The notes beneath the pieces were generated by a model. The model saw only the letters and a list, made by a program, of their open reading frames with translations. It ran no database searches and was not told the origin of the DNA. A stretch of 64,000 nucleotides of DNA from Polyporus tsugae. Lineage: Eukaryota; Basidiomycota; Agaricomycetes; Polyporales; Polyporaceae. Shown piece after piece: positions 34,101-47,846 of this stretch (position 1 is the stretch's first letter; the number at the start of each line of letters is the position of its first letter). The stretch is taken from the NCBI GenBank assembly GCA_024305745.1, contig JAHRBS010000004.1, positions 2,728,001 through 2,792,000 on the forward strand. The letters are read 5' to 3'. The position numbers and the translations under genes are program-made.

Positions 34101-34829
34101 CCGTCCTCCTCAGCCTCTTTGATCCTCTCGATTGCCGTCTTGCCAGCCTTCTCCCGTTCAACCAACTCATAGCTTGACTGTAGCTCATCTGAGGGGTGTG
34201 GGGATGGCGGTCGTACAACCTCTACATCGAGTTTCCTCTTCTTGCGGGGCCTGGATGGCCCCGCGGTTGGGATTTCTACTTTCATGCTATAACTTGCGCG
34301 CAGATCCCTCCGTCGTTTCCGCGTAGCCGGGGAGGTGTCGGGGGAGGCAGCAGGGCTTGCGTGAGAGCCCAAAGCCTTAGGAGGCAGACGCGTACTTGAG
34401 GGCGAGGTGGGAGCATCTGCGACGGACTGACGCGTCCGTCGCGTCGTAGACGCGGTAGATGTGCTTCCTACACGCTTCGGAGCCTTGGATGTGGATGAGG
34501 AAGCTCGCGCCTTGGTCGCGCCTATACCACAGTGAGACGCCACAACCGCGTTCAGAGGGGAGAAACGCACCAGACTTCCTCCTCTTCTTTGCCTCTTCCT
34601 TGCGTTTCCACTCGCGGATGAGATCGTCGGTAGTGTCTTTCTTGTAAACCCAGTCATTCTTCCAGGGCTTCCCCGTCGACTCGTCGATGCCTGCCCACTT
34701 CACGAGGTATTTGTGACCCTTCTCGGCGAGGATCTCCACGACCTCCCACAGCTCCCCTTCACCGTCTGGATCGAATTGTGTCTGTTGGGGTTCGAGATCA
34801 GGAGGCGAAGCGGCAAGGGCATCTGACAT
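31154..34829 (-). CDS. chromodomain protein with long coiled coil and C-terminal zinc-finger-like motif
   Basis: Seven exons (34829-34571, 34521-32831, 32765-32661, 32610-32473, 32409-32272, 32201-31269, 31213-31154) give 1107 residues. A chromodomain lies at about 25-80 (WEVVEILAEKGHKYLVKWAG...WVYKKDTTDDLIREW). A long basic, Ser-rich disordered stretch follows with several nuclear-localisation-like runs (RPRKKRKLD, KSKRKGKSKE). From about residue 640 there is a nearly continuous coiled coil to about 990. The end carries an acidic/Ser tract and then C-x8-C-x12-H-x4-H within CQYVSGELMCNKTF...DVIEH, keeping the C2H2 spacing C-x3-F-x5-V-x2-H. It probably reads methylated histone tails, but I do not recognise a characterised orthologue. 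I start at the ATG at 34829; the upstream in-frame codons begin with TTG. Confidence 0.82.
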
Positions 34830-35123
34830 GGCATGTGGGTCAAGCGAGGGATGGGCGAGGATGGAGGACAGTGTCAACGGTCGATCGGGTGCAGAGCCCA
34901 GCGGTGGTTGGACCTGGGCGCTTCAGGAACTCCGTCAGTTCAGATCTCAGATCTCCGCTCAGATCACAACAGCACCTTCGTGCTTAAGTAGTATCTCAGT
35001 TCCTCCAAAAGTTAAAGTACTGTAATCAAACCAACAAGTGTGCGCAGCTGATTTCCCGTTTCCATCCGATGCAGAAGTGAATAAGTTAGGTCTACCCAAA
35101 ACAAATAACATACAGCAAACAGT

Positions 35124-38100
35124 CTACACCGTAACACGGTGCCTCTTGAATGTACCCTCCACGTCCGCGGCGGAGTATTCCAGGATCACACCCGTTTCCT
35201 TGTAGCACTGAGTGATAGTCTTGTTGAATAACCCTGTGATCCGCAATAGCTCCTCCTCGCACGCTTTCCAGACGCCAACCATCACGGTACCCGGAGCGAT
35301 CCCAGTGCTCGCAATCGCGTCCTCGCTCGTCGTCTTCTCGGATGCCTCATCGAAATGCTTCTCGACACGCTTAAAGAGGGCGTCGACATGCTTTCGGATA
35401 TCCTTCGCGTTGTACTCTTTGACGACCTTTTTGAGCGCCGATTTCGAGTAGCTGCTATTTGATGAGATCTCGGAAGGAGCTGTAGTCTTGAGCAAGCGTT
35501 CGACGCCCTCGAAGTATTCCTATGTATGGGGATTAGCATTGCGCCAAAGGCGGTACCAAGACGAACTCACGATGATCTTCGCGAATGGTCTTCGCAGGAC
35601 GATCTTGACGTACGCGTTGAGGTTCTCTTCATAGATGGCCTCGGCACGTTTCAAGAACACTGCGACAGTACCGATCTCGATTTGTGAGACCTCCGCCACG
35701 AAGAAGTGCATATTCTCTGCAGCCACTCGTCAATACGATGCCTTCTGCGAAGTAGGGGAATAAAAACAAACCAATGATGATCACATGGTAGTTGAGTTGA
35801 CCCTTGTCTTCCTCGTCGCCACCCATCTTCGCCATCTGCTTCAGCGCATCAAACATCGCCTGGACAATCCTGTCATAGGCAGCGTCGACGCTCTGTCGAA
35901 TCTCGAGGGTGTCGGAGCCAATGACCTGCATCTCGACGCGGCTAATATACGTTGGGAAGTACTTGATGAAGGGCGCGACACCTTTCCGCTTCTTGCTAGT
36001 GAGCTTCGTCTCTTCGATGGACTTGATTTGGTCGTTCTGGAGGGAGACAGGTTGAGCCACGCTTCAGCGCCCCAATGCGATGCAACATACCACACGACGT
36101 TCGAACAACGCCTTGAGACGCATGTGCTGCTTTTCGAGCAAGGACAGAAGGAAAGTATTTCCACGCTCCTCGGCTTCCGACTGGAACTTCTCAAGTGAAG
36201 CGAGCATACCCACAACTTGCCTAGAAACCAGGCGTTAGTTGATTACAGGACACAGCCTATGTGTACTCACAGGCTGTCTCGGGCTATGGCGATATCTAGC
36301 CAAGCCTTGAGTTCCATAGGTAAGAACCCAAATATAAGGTCCATAGCTCCGCGAACAAGCTTGGTCGTCGCTTGGCTCAGCCCAGCCCATCTTGCAGCTT
36401 GACGGCGGAAATAGTTCTCGACACTCATGTAATCAGCGAACGTCTGCGCCGCATCATCTAGCTGGAGGAATCTCGCAATCCAGCCCTCCTCTGCATAGAT
36501 CGTGCGGGCGAGCTGATCAAGCACCATGCTTAATGCCTACGCAACATGTGTGTCAATGGAAGCTTCATGTGCGTCTCCACCTCGACTTACTTCGGCCGCG
36601 CGGATTTCCCCATCGCTAGCTTCCTTCCTCTCTCGTCGTTCAAGCGGGGAACGAACAATCGTCCCTGCGCGACGCATGCCTTGGGCTGCCTTGGCTGCGT
36701 TGCTCGTCGGAGTCACTCCAGAAAAGCCTGTCCAAGCACATTGAGAAGCGAGGTCTCCACGAATACAGTACCCGTACCTTCCACTTCCTCCTCAGTAGGC
36801 GCCTTCTTGACCATGCCGCTATACGTGGAGAGCAAAGCCCTGATTTGGATCGCGTGCAGCTCGCTAGCCGCAGTGAAGTATGCCTAGCAAGTGTATAAGA
36901 ATACGAATATGCTCAATGCCCGCAATATGGGCTTACGTACTGCACAGATCTTCGCATACGCGTTCTCATCCATTTCCTTCAGGTAAAGTAGCAGACCACG
37001 GTATCGTTCGAGGTATGTTTCGAAGTTTCTGTGATCCTTGATGGCGACACGGCCCCGCACGGACTTCGAAACGCCGTTGTCGTCGCCTAGCAGCATCTTG
37101 CCCTGCGCGACGAAGACGATAGACAAGTAGTCCAAGACCCGTTTGCAGAACTGCGCGTTGTACTTCTTGTACTCGTCCAACCGCTCCATGGTGGCTGCCA
37201 TATCTACAGAATACGGTCAATGCTTCGATAAAGGTACTTATTGCAAGCAAGAGCTTTACCTCGGTCTCGCCCGGCTAGCAGAGCCTTGTAGAGGACTGTC
37301 ACCGACGTTTCCAGGTTCTTAATGCTCCATGTCTGCTCCAACGATTCTTGTGTTAACGCGAGCAACGAATCCGAGTCGACTTGGACAGTTTGCTACAATT
37401 AACGGATTAGGCCATGTGGTGAAAGTTCATAGGACATGACGGAATTTACCAGCAACTCTTCGAGCTCGTCCAGAAGTGCGCGCTGGTTCTGCGTCTGGAC
37501 TTGAAGACCGCGGCCTTGACCCTGGATATACGCAATGTCGTCGCTGACAGCCTAGCGAGCACGTCAGCAACCTGGCTACCGTCGCCTACGTAATTAAAAT
37601 AGCTGACGTTCAGGTGAATCTTGTAAGAAGACATCACACTCTCCATGTTGTCCAGCTCATTAATTGCATCGTCCAAGAACTTGAGCACGGTGACTACCCG
37701 GTCGTCGCTCTCAATGAACGAATGGATGTTCGCCTATCGTAGCCCCAACGTCATAAAACCGTCAGTGGTCAGCGTACGTCAGAAACAGGCACGCGGCCAC
37801 CAAACGAACCTTGTCCAGCGCCATAAGTTCGTCCAGAAGCCTCGCCTCGATCTGTTCCACGGTGCCAGTCAGCGCTCGGCGTCCCAGGATGTCGTCGCTC
37901 GCCCACTCGTAGCCCTCGAGCATCTCCTCCACGCTTTCGAGGGTCGCACGAGCGCTCTCGTCCTCGACCTCACCCGTGCCCTCACCCTCCTCGTCGCCCG
38001 CTTCGTGAAGCATAGCGTCTCCAGAGAGCACGCGATTGACCGTCGCCTGGTTCGGTGGATCGTAAAACGAGACACGAGTGTTCTCACGCCGCTGTCCAGA

Positions 38101-39455
38101 ATCTGGCATCTGGCCAGTTGGACTTCGTGATGGTTGGGGCCGGGCGGAGGGTGTTGGTGTGATAGATTGAGCGGTGGAGGGCGTCGGTGTGATAGATTGG
38201 GCGGAGATAAGCCCACCCGGCGATACCGCATACGCAGACATTGGCGATGTCTGCAATGTCGACGAAGCAGGCGTCCCCGTCCGTGAAGGGATTTCCAGGC
38301 CTCCAGAGCCGCGATTCTGGGCGAATCCATTCGTATACGGACCTTGAGGCTCTGACTGAACAGTGGTGACAGGGGATGGGTATAAAATCGAAGGCACCTG
38401 GCTAGACGTTGTTGCAGCGGAAGTCCTGCTAGACGTAGACGTTTCGACTGTGACGTTCGAAGGTAATCGGGCGTGTCGGGGCCTTAGCGCGCTCGGAGGT
38501 GGCAATTGTTCTCGTGAAGGCGTTGACGGTCGTGGCCGAGAGGGCGTTGCAACTCGTTCCGAAGCTACAGTAGGTGGTGCTCTTGAAAGGTCTGGGGAGT
38601 CTGCACGAACCGGACTTCGGGGTCGTCGGGCTCTTGACGTAGACCGAGAAATACCAGGTGTTGAAGGTTGGTAGTTGGAGACTCCACTCACTCTGCCATT
38701 CGCGTATGGTGATGATTGGGACTGGTCTGGGTACCCGTTGGGAACGGCGGCGGCACGGCGAGGGGTCGTGGGAGGGACAGGTGCCCCGTTAGTCGGAGTG
38801 GGGGCACGCTCCATGCGGTTGAAAGTGAGCGGCGGCGGCCTTGATGCTGGTGAGGTAGAGCTCGGGCGGTTGAACGTTCACAACAGAAGAGGTGACGTAC
38901 AGGTTTCATTCACGGAATCGCGCACACCCACAAGCTCCAGGGGGGCGTTACCGCCGGTGGTGGAACGAAAGATCCGTATTAGGTCAGAGATGAAGCTGCT
39001 TTGATCCTTCTGGTTCTCCGTTTGCCATCGGTAGGTCCGGGACATGGTAATATTGAATGCGAGCGGCTGCGACAGCATTGGAGTTGCGCATGGCGGTGAG
39101 GATATTGTGCGAAGAAGCACTTAACAGACAGAGACTTACGTTGAGCACTTCAACCCCCCGGAGCTCAAGTAGCTTCCATGTCTTGCCCACGGAGAACGAG
39201 CCATTAGAGTTCAGTTTAGATTTATGGATGAAGCCGCCCCCACTGTTGGACTCTAGAAAGACTGTCGTGACATACAAGCATATCGGATGGCAGTGAGGAC
39301 ATACTGGAAAGAATGATATAGCGAGGCTTCTTTCCCCCCTCATCCGACGCATCCTCTTCCCAAATCTTGACATGAGCAACATAGGTCTCGTCCACCAGCT
39401 TGGTAGCGAACACTGAGGAAACAATCCTCTGGCGAATAGAGTCACCGTCCGCCAT
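35124..39455 (-). CDS. exocyst complex component Sec3 (EXOC1)
   Basis: Tethers secretory vesicles at growth sites. The N-terminal PIP2-binding PH-like domain is clear over the first three exons (KLVDETYVAHVKIWEED, KLNSNGSFSVGKTWKLLELRGVEVLN, PLAFNITMSRTYRWQTE). A Pro/Ser-rich disordered linker of about 250 residues follows, with an imperfect 27-nt duplication (SITPTPSTAQSITPTPS). The conserved exocyst rod comes next (LEGYEWASDDILGRRALTGTVEQIEARLLDEL, DAINELDNMESVMSSYKIHLN, ERYRGLLLYLKEMDENAYAKIC) and continues to the C-terminus (EYFEGVERLLKTTAPSE..., KKVVKEYNAKDIRKHV). I count about 15 exons. Exon 1 is 39455-39305; the others were joined by motif continuity rather than all being measured. The start ATG (MADGDSIRQR) lies just before the PH segment. 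Confidence 0.9.
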
Positions 39456-39733
39456 CCCGAGCTCCTCCAGATAGAAAGAAATGGACCAGAAAGTTGGTGG
39501 GAGTACAGACGGTGAATGGTTAGCCACAGAAAGGACCAGGATAATTGCCCCCAAGTGAATTGAGGTCGTCTTTCAAGTCGACTGTGGCCGTGGCACGCAC
39601 GGAAATGGCTGTTTGCCCCTGTTGTGCAAGGGCGTTGACGCCCACAGAAATGGAAGTACGGTTGCCGTACTACGACGATTAACCAGCGAAGGGCTCTACT
39701 CTTACTCTGATCGCTTTAATGAAGTATGGCACT

Positions 39734-41224
39734 CTAGTCTCTCATTCCCAATGGTTCGTAATACGCTGCATTCTTCCTACCAAGACCCCATAGTCGCGCA
39801 AAGATCCCGCGACGCTCACTGCCCGCCGTCCGAACCTCCCCATTCTGCGTGACTTCGTACCGCTGCCCCCTCCATTCCACTTCATTCCCGATGATGGCAG
39901 CAATCCAGATAGGTAGTGCCAACACCTCCCGCAATACCCATGCACCAATGAATCGCCATCGTGTGTCTGCAGGAACTGCGTGCTCAGCCAGTGAGGCGAA
40001 GACATCCATGTCAACGTAGAGCCAGGCGAGGAAGTGTGCAGGCAGGAAGATGATGGGGGACAGGTGTAGGAGGTACTTGAGACCAGATGCCGCGAGAATG
40101 CCAACGAACACCGACTCCGTGAGCGGTTCTGCAAGGGTGGCGGCGAGGACCATCCGCTTGCGAACCCGGACCCAGCGGATACGACGAGCGACGTAGTCGA
40201 TGAGGGTCATGTCTCCGACTGCGTTCTTCACAACATCGCAGGACATGTCGTGCCGTAGACCAAGTTCGTGCCACAGGGCCCCAGCGATCATGTTATCCTC
40301 TGCCAAGAAACGTCCGAAGGCCGCAAGACCTCGCTCTCCAGGTTGGCAGCCGCCGTCTGTAGCGTTTGGTATGGGTCGGAGCGAGCCATCGACGCGTTCG
40401 AGGTCGGATTTGCGGTACAAGCAGGACTTGCCAACGACGCAGGAGTCGACTGCTATAGTGTTAATTGCGATGTACATCTTGGCATGGTTGGTGTTGAGGA
40501 AGGCTTCTTCGACACATGAGCCGAGGGAGTGGTTGGTGACCCGAGCAAAGGGAACGTGATGCACGACACCAATGCGGCGCGAAGGAAGGGGCGCCGATGG
40601 TGGAGGGTTGAGGATGTCGACTGCCCGTGCAAGGGTACCACGGTCAACCATGACATTCGAGTCCAAAACCCAGAGGATGTCATGAGCGGCTTCCCGGTAG
40701 CCGGTCATAAGATTGTTAACCTTGGGGTTGACACCCACTACCAACCCTCGGCCTACAAGGGACGATGAGGATGAAGTGAAGGTACGTGGAGGTCTGCGGT
40801 ATGTGACTTACCTATGGCTATGCGAGCGTTCACGTGGGCATATTTCGCCATGAGGTCTCGGACAACAGGGAGGGCTTGATCATCCTCGTCGTCGACGCAG
40901 AAAAATATTTCGTAGTTTGTGTACTCCTGGGTGAATGTAGACTCCAAATTCTCGTAAAGGTTCGTTTCAAGGCCTTTGAGAGGTCGTAAAATGGTCACCC
41001 CAGGCACTGAGGACACGGGGGCGGAGGACAAGGGGGAACGGGGGCGCAGCCGGAATCGCTTGCGACTGTAGATGGTGAGCGATTGGACAGAGACGGAAGA
41101 CAAAGAATACTCACGCAGCTACACAACCGGTGATGCCGATGCCCCAGAGGATGGCATACCACGCTACGCTCAACGAGGCGAGAGAAAGTTTGAGGATGTC
41201 TCGGGATGCGGCGTCGGTGGACAT
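39734..41224 (-). CDS. ceramide glucosyltransferase (GT21, glucosylceramide synthase)
   Basis: Transfers glucose from UDP-glucose to ceramide at Golgi/ER membranes. Three exons (41224-41115, 41065-40812, 40752-39734) give 460 residues. An N-terminal membrane helix (LSVAWYAILWGIGITGCVAA, about 17-36) precedes the GT2-like catalytic part: VTILRPLKGLETNLYENLES, CVDDEDD, GVNPKVNNLMTGY, ILWVLDSNVMV and FLAEDNMIAGALWHELG. Then ARRIRWVRVRK supplies the (Q/R)xxRW motif that defines this family. Two or three hydrophobic segments close the protein. All junctions are GT-AG. It lies divergent from the TPR/F-box gene across about 400 bases. Confidence 0.92.
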
Positions 41225-41628
41225 GTGTCACGGTGGCAGAGTGCGAGGCCTAACTCCTTTGGAGGGTCGGTGGGCACACCGCCCTTGAGCTTGACGATAC
41301 AAAGGAGACCGGTGAACCTGGGTGAGAGAAGGGTGACACTGAGACGAGGCAACAGCTGAAGCCAGGGTTACGGTCATTCATGAGAGGAGCTCAGCCATGC
41401 GGCGCCGAAATCGGACGGACTTGGAACGGAGTCAACGGGCCGTCGGCCCTGTGCACAATTGATCCGCTGTCACACCGTGACGACACGCGTGTGCAGAGGC
41501 GTCAATGGCAAACTTTGGCTCAAACACGAACATCCACTTCATCGGCCCAAGTCGCCACTCAACGCTCCTCTCCATGGACAGGACCACACCTTCAGCTTAC
41601 TTTTAACTACAACTCTTCACTGGAGGAA
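41225..41628. promoter_or_regulatory. divergent promoter region
   Basis: 404 bases between the ceramide glucosyltransferase start (-) and the TPR/F-box start (+). No clear TATA element. Its size and orientation imply a shared promoter region. Confidence 0.45.
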
Positions 41629-43483
41629 ATGGCCGAGTGGAAAGCCCCATTCAAGCAAGGTATATTAAGTTTCCGTGTCGGAAAGCACCAAGACGCGATC
41701 GCATCATTCTCCGAGGTAAGTTTCCCATTTGCGCCGTGCTCATGCGCTCTTTGAAATTCTGAGTATCAGGCATCGAGACTTGGAGGAGACCCTGCCACTA
41801 TTTCTGATGCACGAGCGGCCGTGTACCAGAAGTTAGGCAAGCTGAAGGAAGCCCTGAGAGACGCCAAGGCTGTCATCGACTCACAACCTGGTCGCTGGCA
41901 GGTGAGTACTCAGCTATAAAGTCCACCGAACATCTCTTCACACTCCGTAACAGGGGTATGCGCGTTCTGCTCGCCTCTTCCATCAAATCCGAAAGTTCGA
42001 TGCCGCGTCGCGGATGGTCGACCTTGCTCTCGAACGCATTCCCTCAGAACAGGCCTCCCGGCGAGACGAGATGCTCGCACTTCGACGAGAGGTCGAGTCT
42101 TCTCATGAACAGGCTGTCAAAGAGGCCGCCCGGTTAGCGTCTCTGCAAGCCTATCACTTCGGCAAGCTCCCCATAGAAATCGCCAACACCATGTTTTCCT
42201 TGCTGCTCGCCGAGGACCATGCATATGTCGTTGTCCTAGCCCAGGTGTGCAAGAACTGGCGATCCGCCGTTCTTGATACGCCCGCGTTCTGGAGCTCCCT
42301 CGTGGTCAAGGACAAACATCCTGCACGCAAGATCAAGGTCTGGAAAGAACGCTCTAGGAACAGGATCCGAGACCTTGCGTTGACCGACGACTTCAGCCGA
42401 ACACCATCCGTTCTCGAAGAGCTCGGCAAGCTGTCTCTGAAGTCGCTTGTCACTCTCAGACTGGATAACTTTCCAATTCGCCAACTCCGTGCCCATTTGC
42501 CGTCCATCAGCGACCAATGCTTACAGACTCTTCGCGGTTGGCATGACGGAAGTGCCGCTTCGCTCGTAGGAGAGCTGCGGTGGGACGATAAGACACCGTA
42601 CTTCTCTCCCCGGACACTCGACATTACCTCCAACGCCGGTTTGAGGATCGACTGGGCTCAGCTTTCAGATAACCTCACAGACTTGCAGTCGTGCTACTTC
42701 ACTGACACGCTCGGCCAACATGACTGGCACCATGTCCTCTGGCTCTTACACAGGAATTCCAGCCTGGCCGATCTGGAAATTAGTCACTGGCTTCCATCTC
42801 ATACCGATCCTCCGCCAGATCGAGAACTGCCTCCTACGATCATCATGCCCAAACTCTCCACCTTCAAAATCACGGCGTCCATCCCGGAGCGATTGCTGTC
42901 AGTCCTCTCATTCCCGTCCCTCAAGTCCCTTGACATCTCCTCGTGCCGAGGAACTCTCAACAACACCTTGCAACACCTCGTGGATGGAAAGGCCGCGACA
43001 CTCACTTCCCTCGCAATTCGCAGCTCAACGTTCGACCCGCACCTCTTGGTGCGCACATTGGCCACAACGTCCTCATTGGAATTCCTTCAACTTTCCGTTA
43101 TCGGGGGCGACGCGGTCAAAGTCGTTCTCGAGGCCCTCGCACGTGTCCAACCATCCCTGCCCAACGGCGATGCGAGCCCACATCGTACGTCTCCATGTGT
43201 ATACTGCCCGGCCCTTCACACCCTCGACTGCTCCCAAAACCAAACGGTCAGAGGCGGAGAGCTCGTCCGTCTGGTTAAGTTGCGCATCTCGGAGGCAGAG
43301 AAGAGCGCTGCAGGAGACGAAGAGCCGGCGCAAGCTGGCGCTACATGCGTCAAGCCCCTCCAAACTCTGATCGTAGACGGCTGTCCGATGCTTGACTCAG
43401 AGGTGTTGCCATGGCTGCGGGAGAAGGTCCCTTCGGTCAGTTGTGTCTACATGACAAAGAAGGCGGCTAGGTGGAAACGTTAA
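41629..43483 (+). CDS. TPR-F-box-LRR protein, Pof3/Dia2 type
   Basis: Three exons (41629-41715, 41770-41901, 41954-43483) give 582 residues. The N-terminal 110 residues form TPR-like helices (FKQGILSFRVGKHQDAIASFSEAS, AAVYQKLGKLKEALRDAKAVID, YARSARLFHQIRKFDAASRMVDLAL). An F-box follows at about 143-190 (LPIEIANTMFSLLL...VCKNWRSAVLDTPAFWSSLVV), then leucine-rich repeats to the C-terminus (LKSLDISSCRGTL, LHTLDCSQNQTVRGGEL, LQTLIVDGCPMLD). TPR, F-box and LRR in this order is the architecture of fission yeast Pof3 and budding yeast Dia2, which act in genome stability and replisome unloading. Orthology is inferred from architecture only. It ends 133 bases from the convergent TatD gene. Confidence 0.83.
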
Positions 43484-43616
43484 GGACGCGATGAACGGAA
43501 GAAGTGGCGTAGATGGTATGTAATATTTTCGAATCTTGGTAATGCGCTAATGCTTACTATTGAGTCTGTACAGTTGCTCGTCAGCATCGGGGACGTCGTA
43601 TATCCGCCGCGGGTGT

Positions 43617-45193
43617 CTACTGTAGCTCCGTAAGACCAAAGAGCTCTACTGTGTTCTTCCATGCTTTCTCTGTCACCTTCTCGAACGGAACGCCATCGTT
43701 GAGCCGGTGGACTACCCATGCGACGCCGCCGATCGCCACGGGCTCGTTCCGACCCTTTACCGGTCTACCGTACACGAAGGATTCCGGCTTCGTCGCCTGC
43801 GGGAAGTAGAGCGAGTTCAGGGAAGGCGGCAGAGTTGCGAGATGTTTCTTTGACGCTTGGGTGGACGTCATGGTGCACCATGGTGCATCTGCGCAGATCA
43901 TGAACATGAATACAAAGATCGGCAGACCGAGGAACCGGGTAACTCGCCTGTCTCGACCATGATCCATTCAGGACGGATGCTCTTCACCGCGACGAGGTTA
44001 TCTTCAGTTTTCATGCTACAGCCGTTCACGCTACGAAGGTCTTCCGTCAACCTAAATCCGTCTGTCTAAGAATGCAAAGGGCGGTGGTAACCTAATGTGG
44101 AGGCCCATGTCCATCTGTCATAATACAGTGAGCGGTCTGTTGAAATACATCCCCTCAGTGCACGCACTAGTTCTTTGGCTTCGTCAGGTGTTCCGGTAAA
44201 GCTGTGGACCACACCGCCCTTCCCACCAACCTCCTTACCACCATCCTTGTCGTATCCTTCTTCACGCAGGATCCGTGCGAAGTCCTCGTGTGCGGAGCGA
44301 GAGTGCAACAACAACGGCAAGTGGTACTTCTTTGCCAGAGCTAGCTGCGAACCTATTCAAGGCCGTGAGAGAAATAAGCGAGTGTTACGAATAGTGGTAA
44401 ATGAGCTATTGAAGCTAGCCCTACGAAAGTGGCGACGCTGAACCTCGCTGGGGGCGAAGTGCGTACGGTCATAATCTGTGGCAGAATGAGCATCGGATCC
44501 AATAACACTGGGAGGGGCGCCACGATATACCTAGACCGCACTCGCCAACTGCGACGACCCTGCCTTTCCCAGCAAGGTTCCCAGCGATCAGTTTGTCGAG
44601 CTCCTCCAAGTACGCCACAGGACCCCCGCGGAACTGGTCGAACTGGCTTGATCGGGTTGGGTGGCAGCCCACCGTGGCGTAAAATCCAAGCTGGCCGGCC
44701 AGTTCTAATGCCTCCTTGGACTCGTGGAGGCTGCCTCCGGTGATGATCATACTCTTGACACCTGCTGCTCGACAACGTTCGAGCATTGCTTCCATGTCAT
44801 CTACCGAAAAGTCCTCAAAACTGTTGATTCCTTGGATGGATTCCGCATCCGCTTACCTTCATGTTTCCGCTTGCCATGGTAGTACCCGCGGAACACAGGA
44901 TCGGTCAAGTTCACTTATCGCACGACGTCAACTGAACCTGGTGCACTCTGGGCATTTCGTAGGGGGACAAAGGCTCACCTGCGATGTCTGCGAATGGGGA
45001 AAGCCCTACTATTCAGCATGGCAAATTTATGGTATACCAGTGGCAATTGATTACCGATGTATCGATGATTGCTTGAGACGGTGGATTCCTCGGAAGGCTT
45101 CGCAGCAACAACAGTGACTGGCATGTTTTGGATTACCTTCGAAGTTGAAGTAAGGAATCGTCGTCCAGGTTGTCGGAAAGGGAGACGACGCAT
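43617..45193 (-). CDS. TatD-family metal-dependent deoxyribonuclease (TATDN1-like)
   Basis: Nine exons: 45193-45055, 44987-44979, 44913-44857, 44800-44531, 44475-44425, 44352-44168, 44114-44092, 44030-43948 and 43888-43617, giving 362 residues. Family motifs appear in order: NLTDPVFRGYYHGKRKHEDD, MIITGGSLHESKEAL, ATVGCHPTRS, VAVGECGLDYDR, LPLLLHSRSAHEDF, GVVHSFTGTPDEA, SVNGCSMKTEDNL and WIMVETDAPW. These include the His, Glu and Asp metal ligands. Exon 2 is 9 nt. The intron at 43889-43947 begins GC, not GT. The first Met gives an Arg/Ser-rich lead (MRRLPFRQPGRRFLTSTSK) that looks like a mitochondrial presequence. A second Met at 45124 would give a form without it. By family the enzyme is a 3'-5' exonuclease linked to apoptosis-like DNA degradation and DNA repair. 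Confidence 0.9.
43889..43947 (-). other. GC-AG intron in the TatD gene
   Basis: The donor reads ACAG|GCGAGT and the acceptor CTGCGCAG. Removing this 59-nt intron joins VET to DAPW, the conserved VETDAPW motif. No GT donor nearby keeps the frame. Confidence 0.8.
44979..44987 (-). other. 9-nt microexon in the TatD gene
   Basis: On the minus strand, TTCGCAG precedes and GTGAGC follows the nine bases ACATCGCAG. Including them gives RYIDIAVNLTDPVF, the conserved start of the TatD fold. Leaving them out keeps the frame but drops the conserved D-I pair. Confidence 0.75.
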
Positions 45194-45747
45194 GTAGTAC
45201 TACGGTATCTGCCAGCTGCAGGGAGCGCGGGTGTCACGTCGGGGTCCTTGACTCGACCATACGAGGTATCAGTGGCTTCGGTCACCAGTCGTGCTCATGA
45301 TCGTACATAATATATGTACGCGGTCGGAGGTCAATCCTACGAGACGTGAGCAGCAGAAATATACCCGAACCCTATATATGTAAGTGCAAATCGTTTCTAC
45401 ATCTACATAGATGGAGGCAGTTTAACTGTTCTATGCAAAACATACACGACCTCCCGACCAAGTCGGAATATCACATGAGCCTGATGCAAGCGCCGTCCGG
45501 TAACCTCACTCCCGTCCACGACGTCCTCGTCACTGCTGCCAGGCTCTCATTTGAGTTCCGGGTCTTGCATTCATGCTACGGCCGCACAAGGCGCACCTGC
45601 TGACCTCGGGCTACCGCCACCGGCAATCCTGCTTGTAACGTGCCCGAAGCTGCGCTCGGACGATTCTCGTTTATTACCCTACACTCTAGCTGCTGCTCTT
45701 TAAAAGGCTTTCTGGTCGCCACTACAGTACTCGCTTCAACAAACAAC
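45194..45747. promoter_or_regulatory. divergent promoter between TatD and thiolase genes
   Basis: 554 bases between two start codons pointing apart. A TATA-like CTTTAAAAGG at 45698-45707 lies 40 bases before the thiolase ATG. No coding feature is seen. Confidence 0.45.
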
Positions 45748-47346
<1,599 letters not shown>

Positions 47347-47846
47347 TGCAGATGGCCCATGGCGCGGCGGCGCCTGGGATGGTCTATCAAGGTGGCCTGG
47401 GCGGTTCGTGGACATGGCGTGTGAGGGTGGACTACTGTCCGCTCTTGATTAAGATGGTCTATTCAGCTTTTTAATCTACATGTACTGGTACAAGCTGTTA
47501 GGACGACTCAAGAAGCAGAAACCACAACAAGCCTTAGGGGGGACCTGTGGATGCCACTGTCGAGCTATGCATACAAGCATGGCATTGTAAGGGCAGGGAT
47601 AATAATAGGCACAGCCGCACAGGCAGAAATAGCGTGACGGGCGCCTGCAGGGAGGAGCGTGAGAGTGGTACAAAAACGATTAGCCCGTCTCCCCCGCCTC
47701 CGAGACTCAGACTGTAACGACCACCAACTGGTGCTGGCCCACGCCCGCTCCCGCTCCCTGGCTCGACTGTCTTTCATACCATCTTCCTGAGCAGTGCGCT
47801 GCCGTCCTTTCCTTATCTTCTCTAAGCCCACTGGGCCTGTGGCGCC
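47347..47846. other. intergenic region
   Basis: 500 bases with the thiolase 3' UTR and the promoter of the second heparinase-like gene. CT-rich in the last 60 bases. No other feature is seen. Confidence 0.45.
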
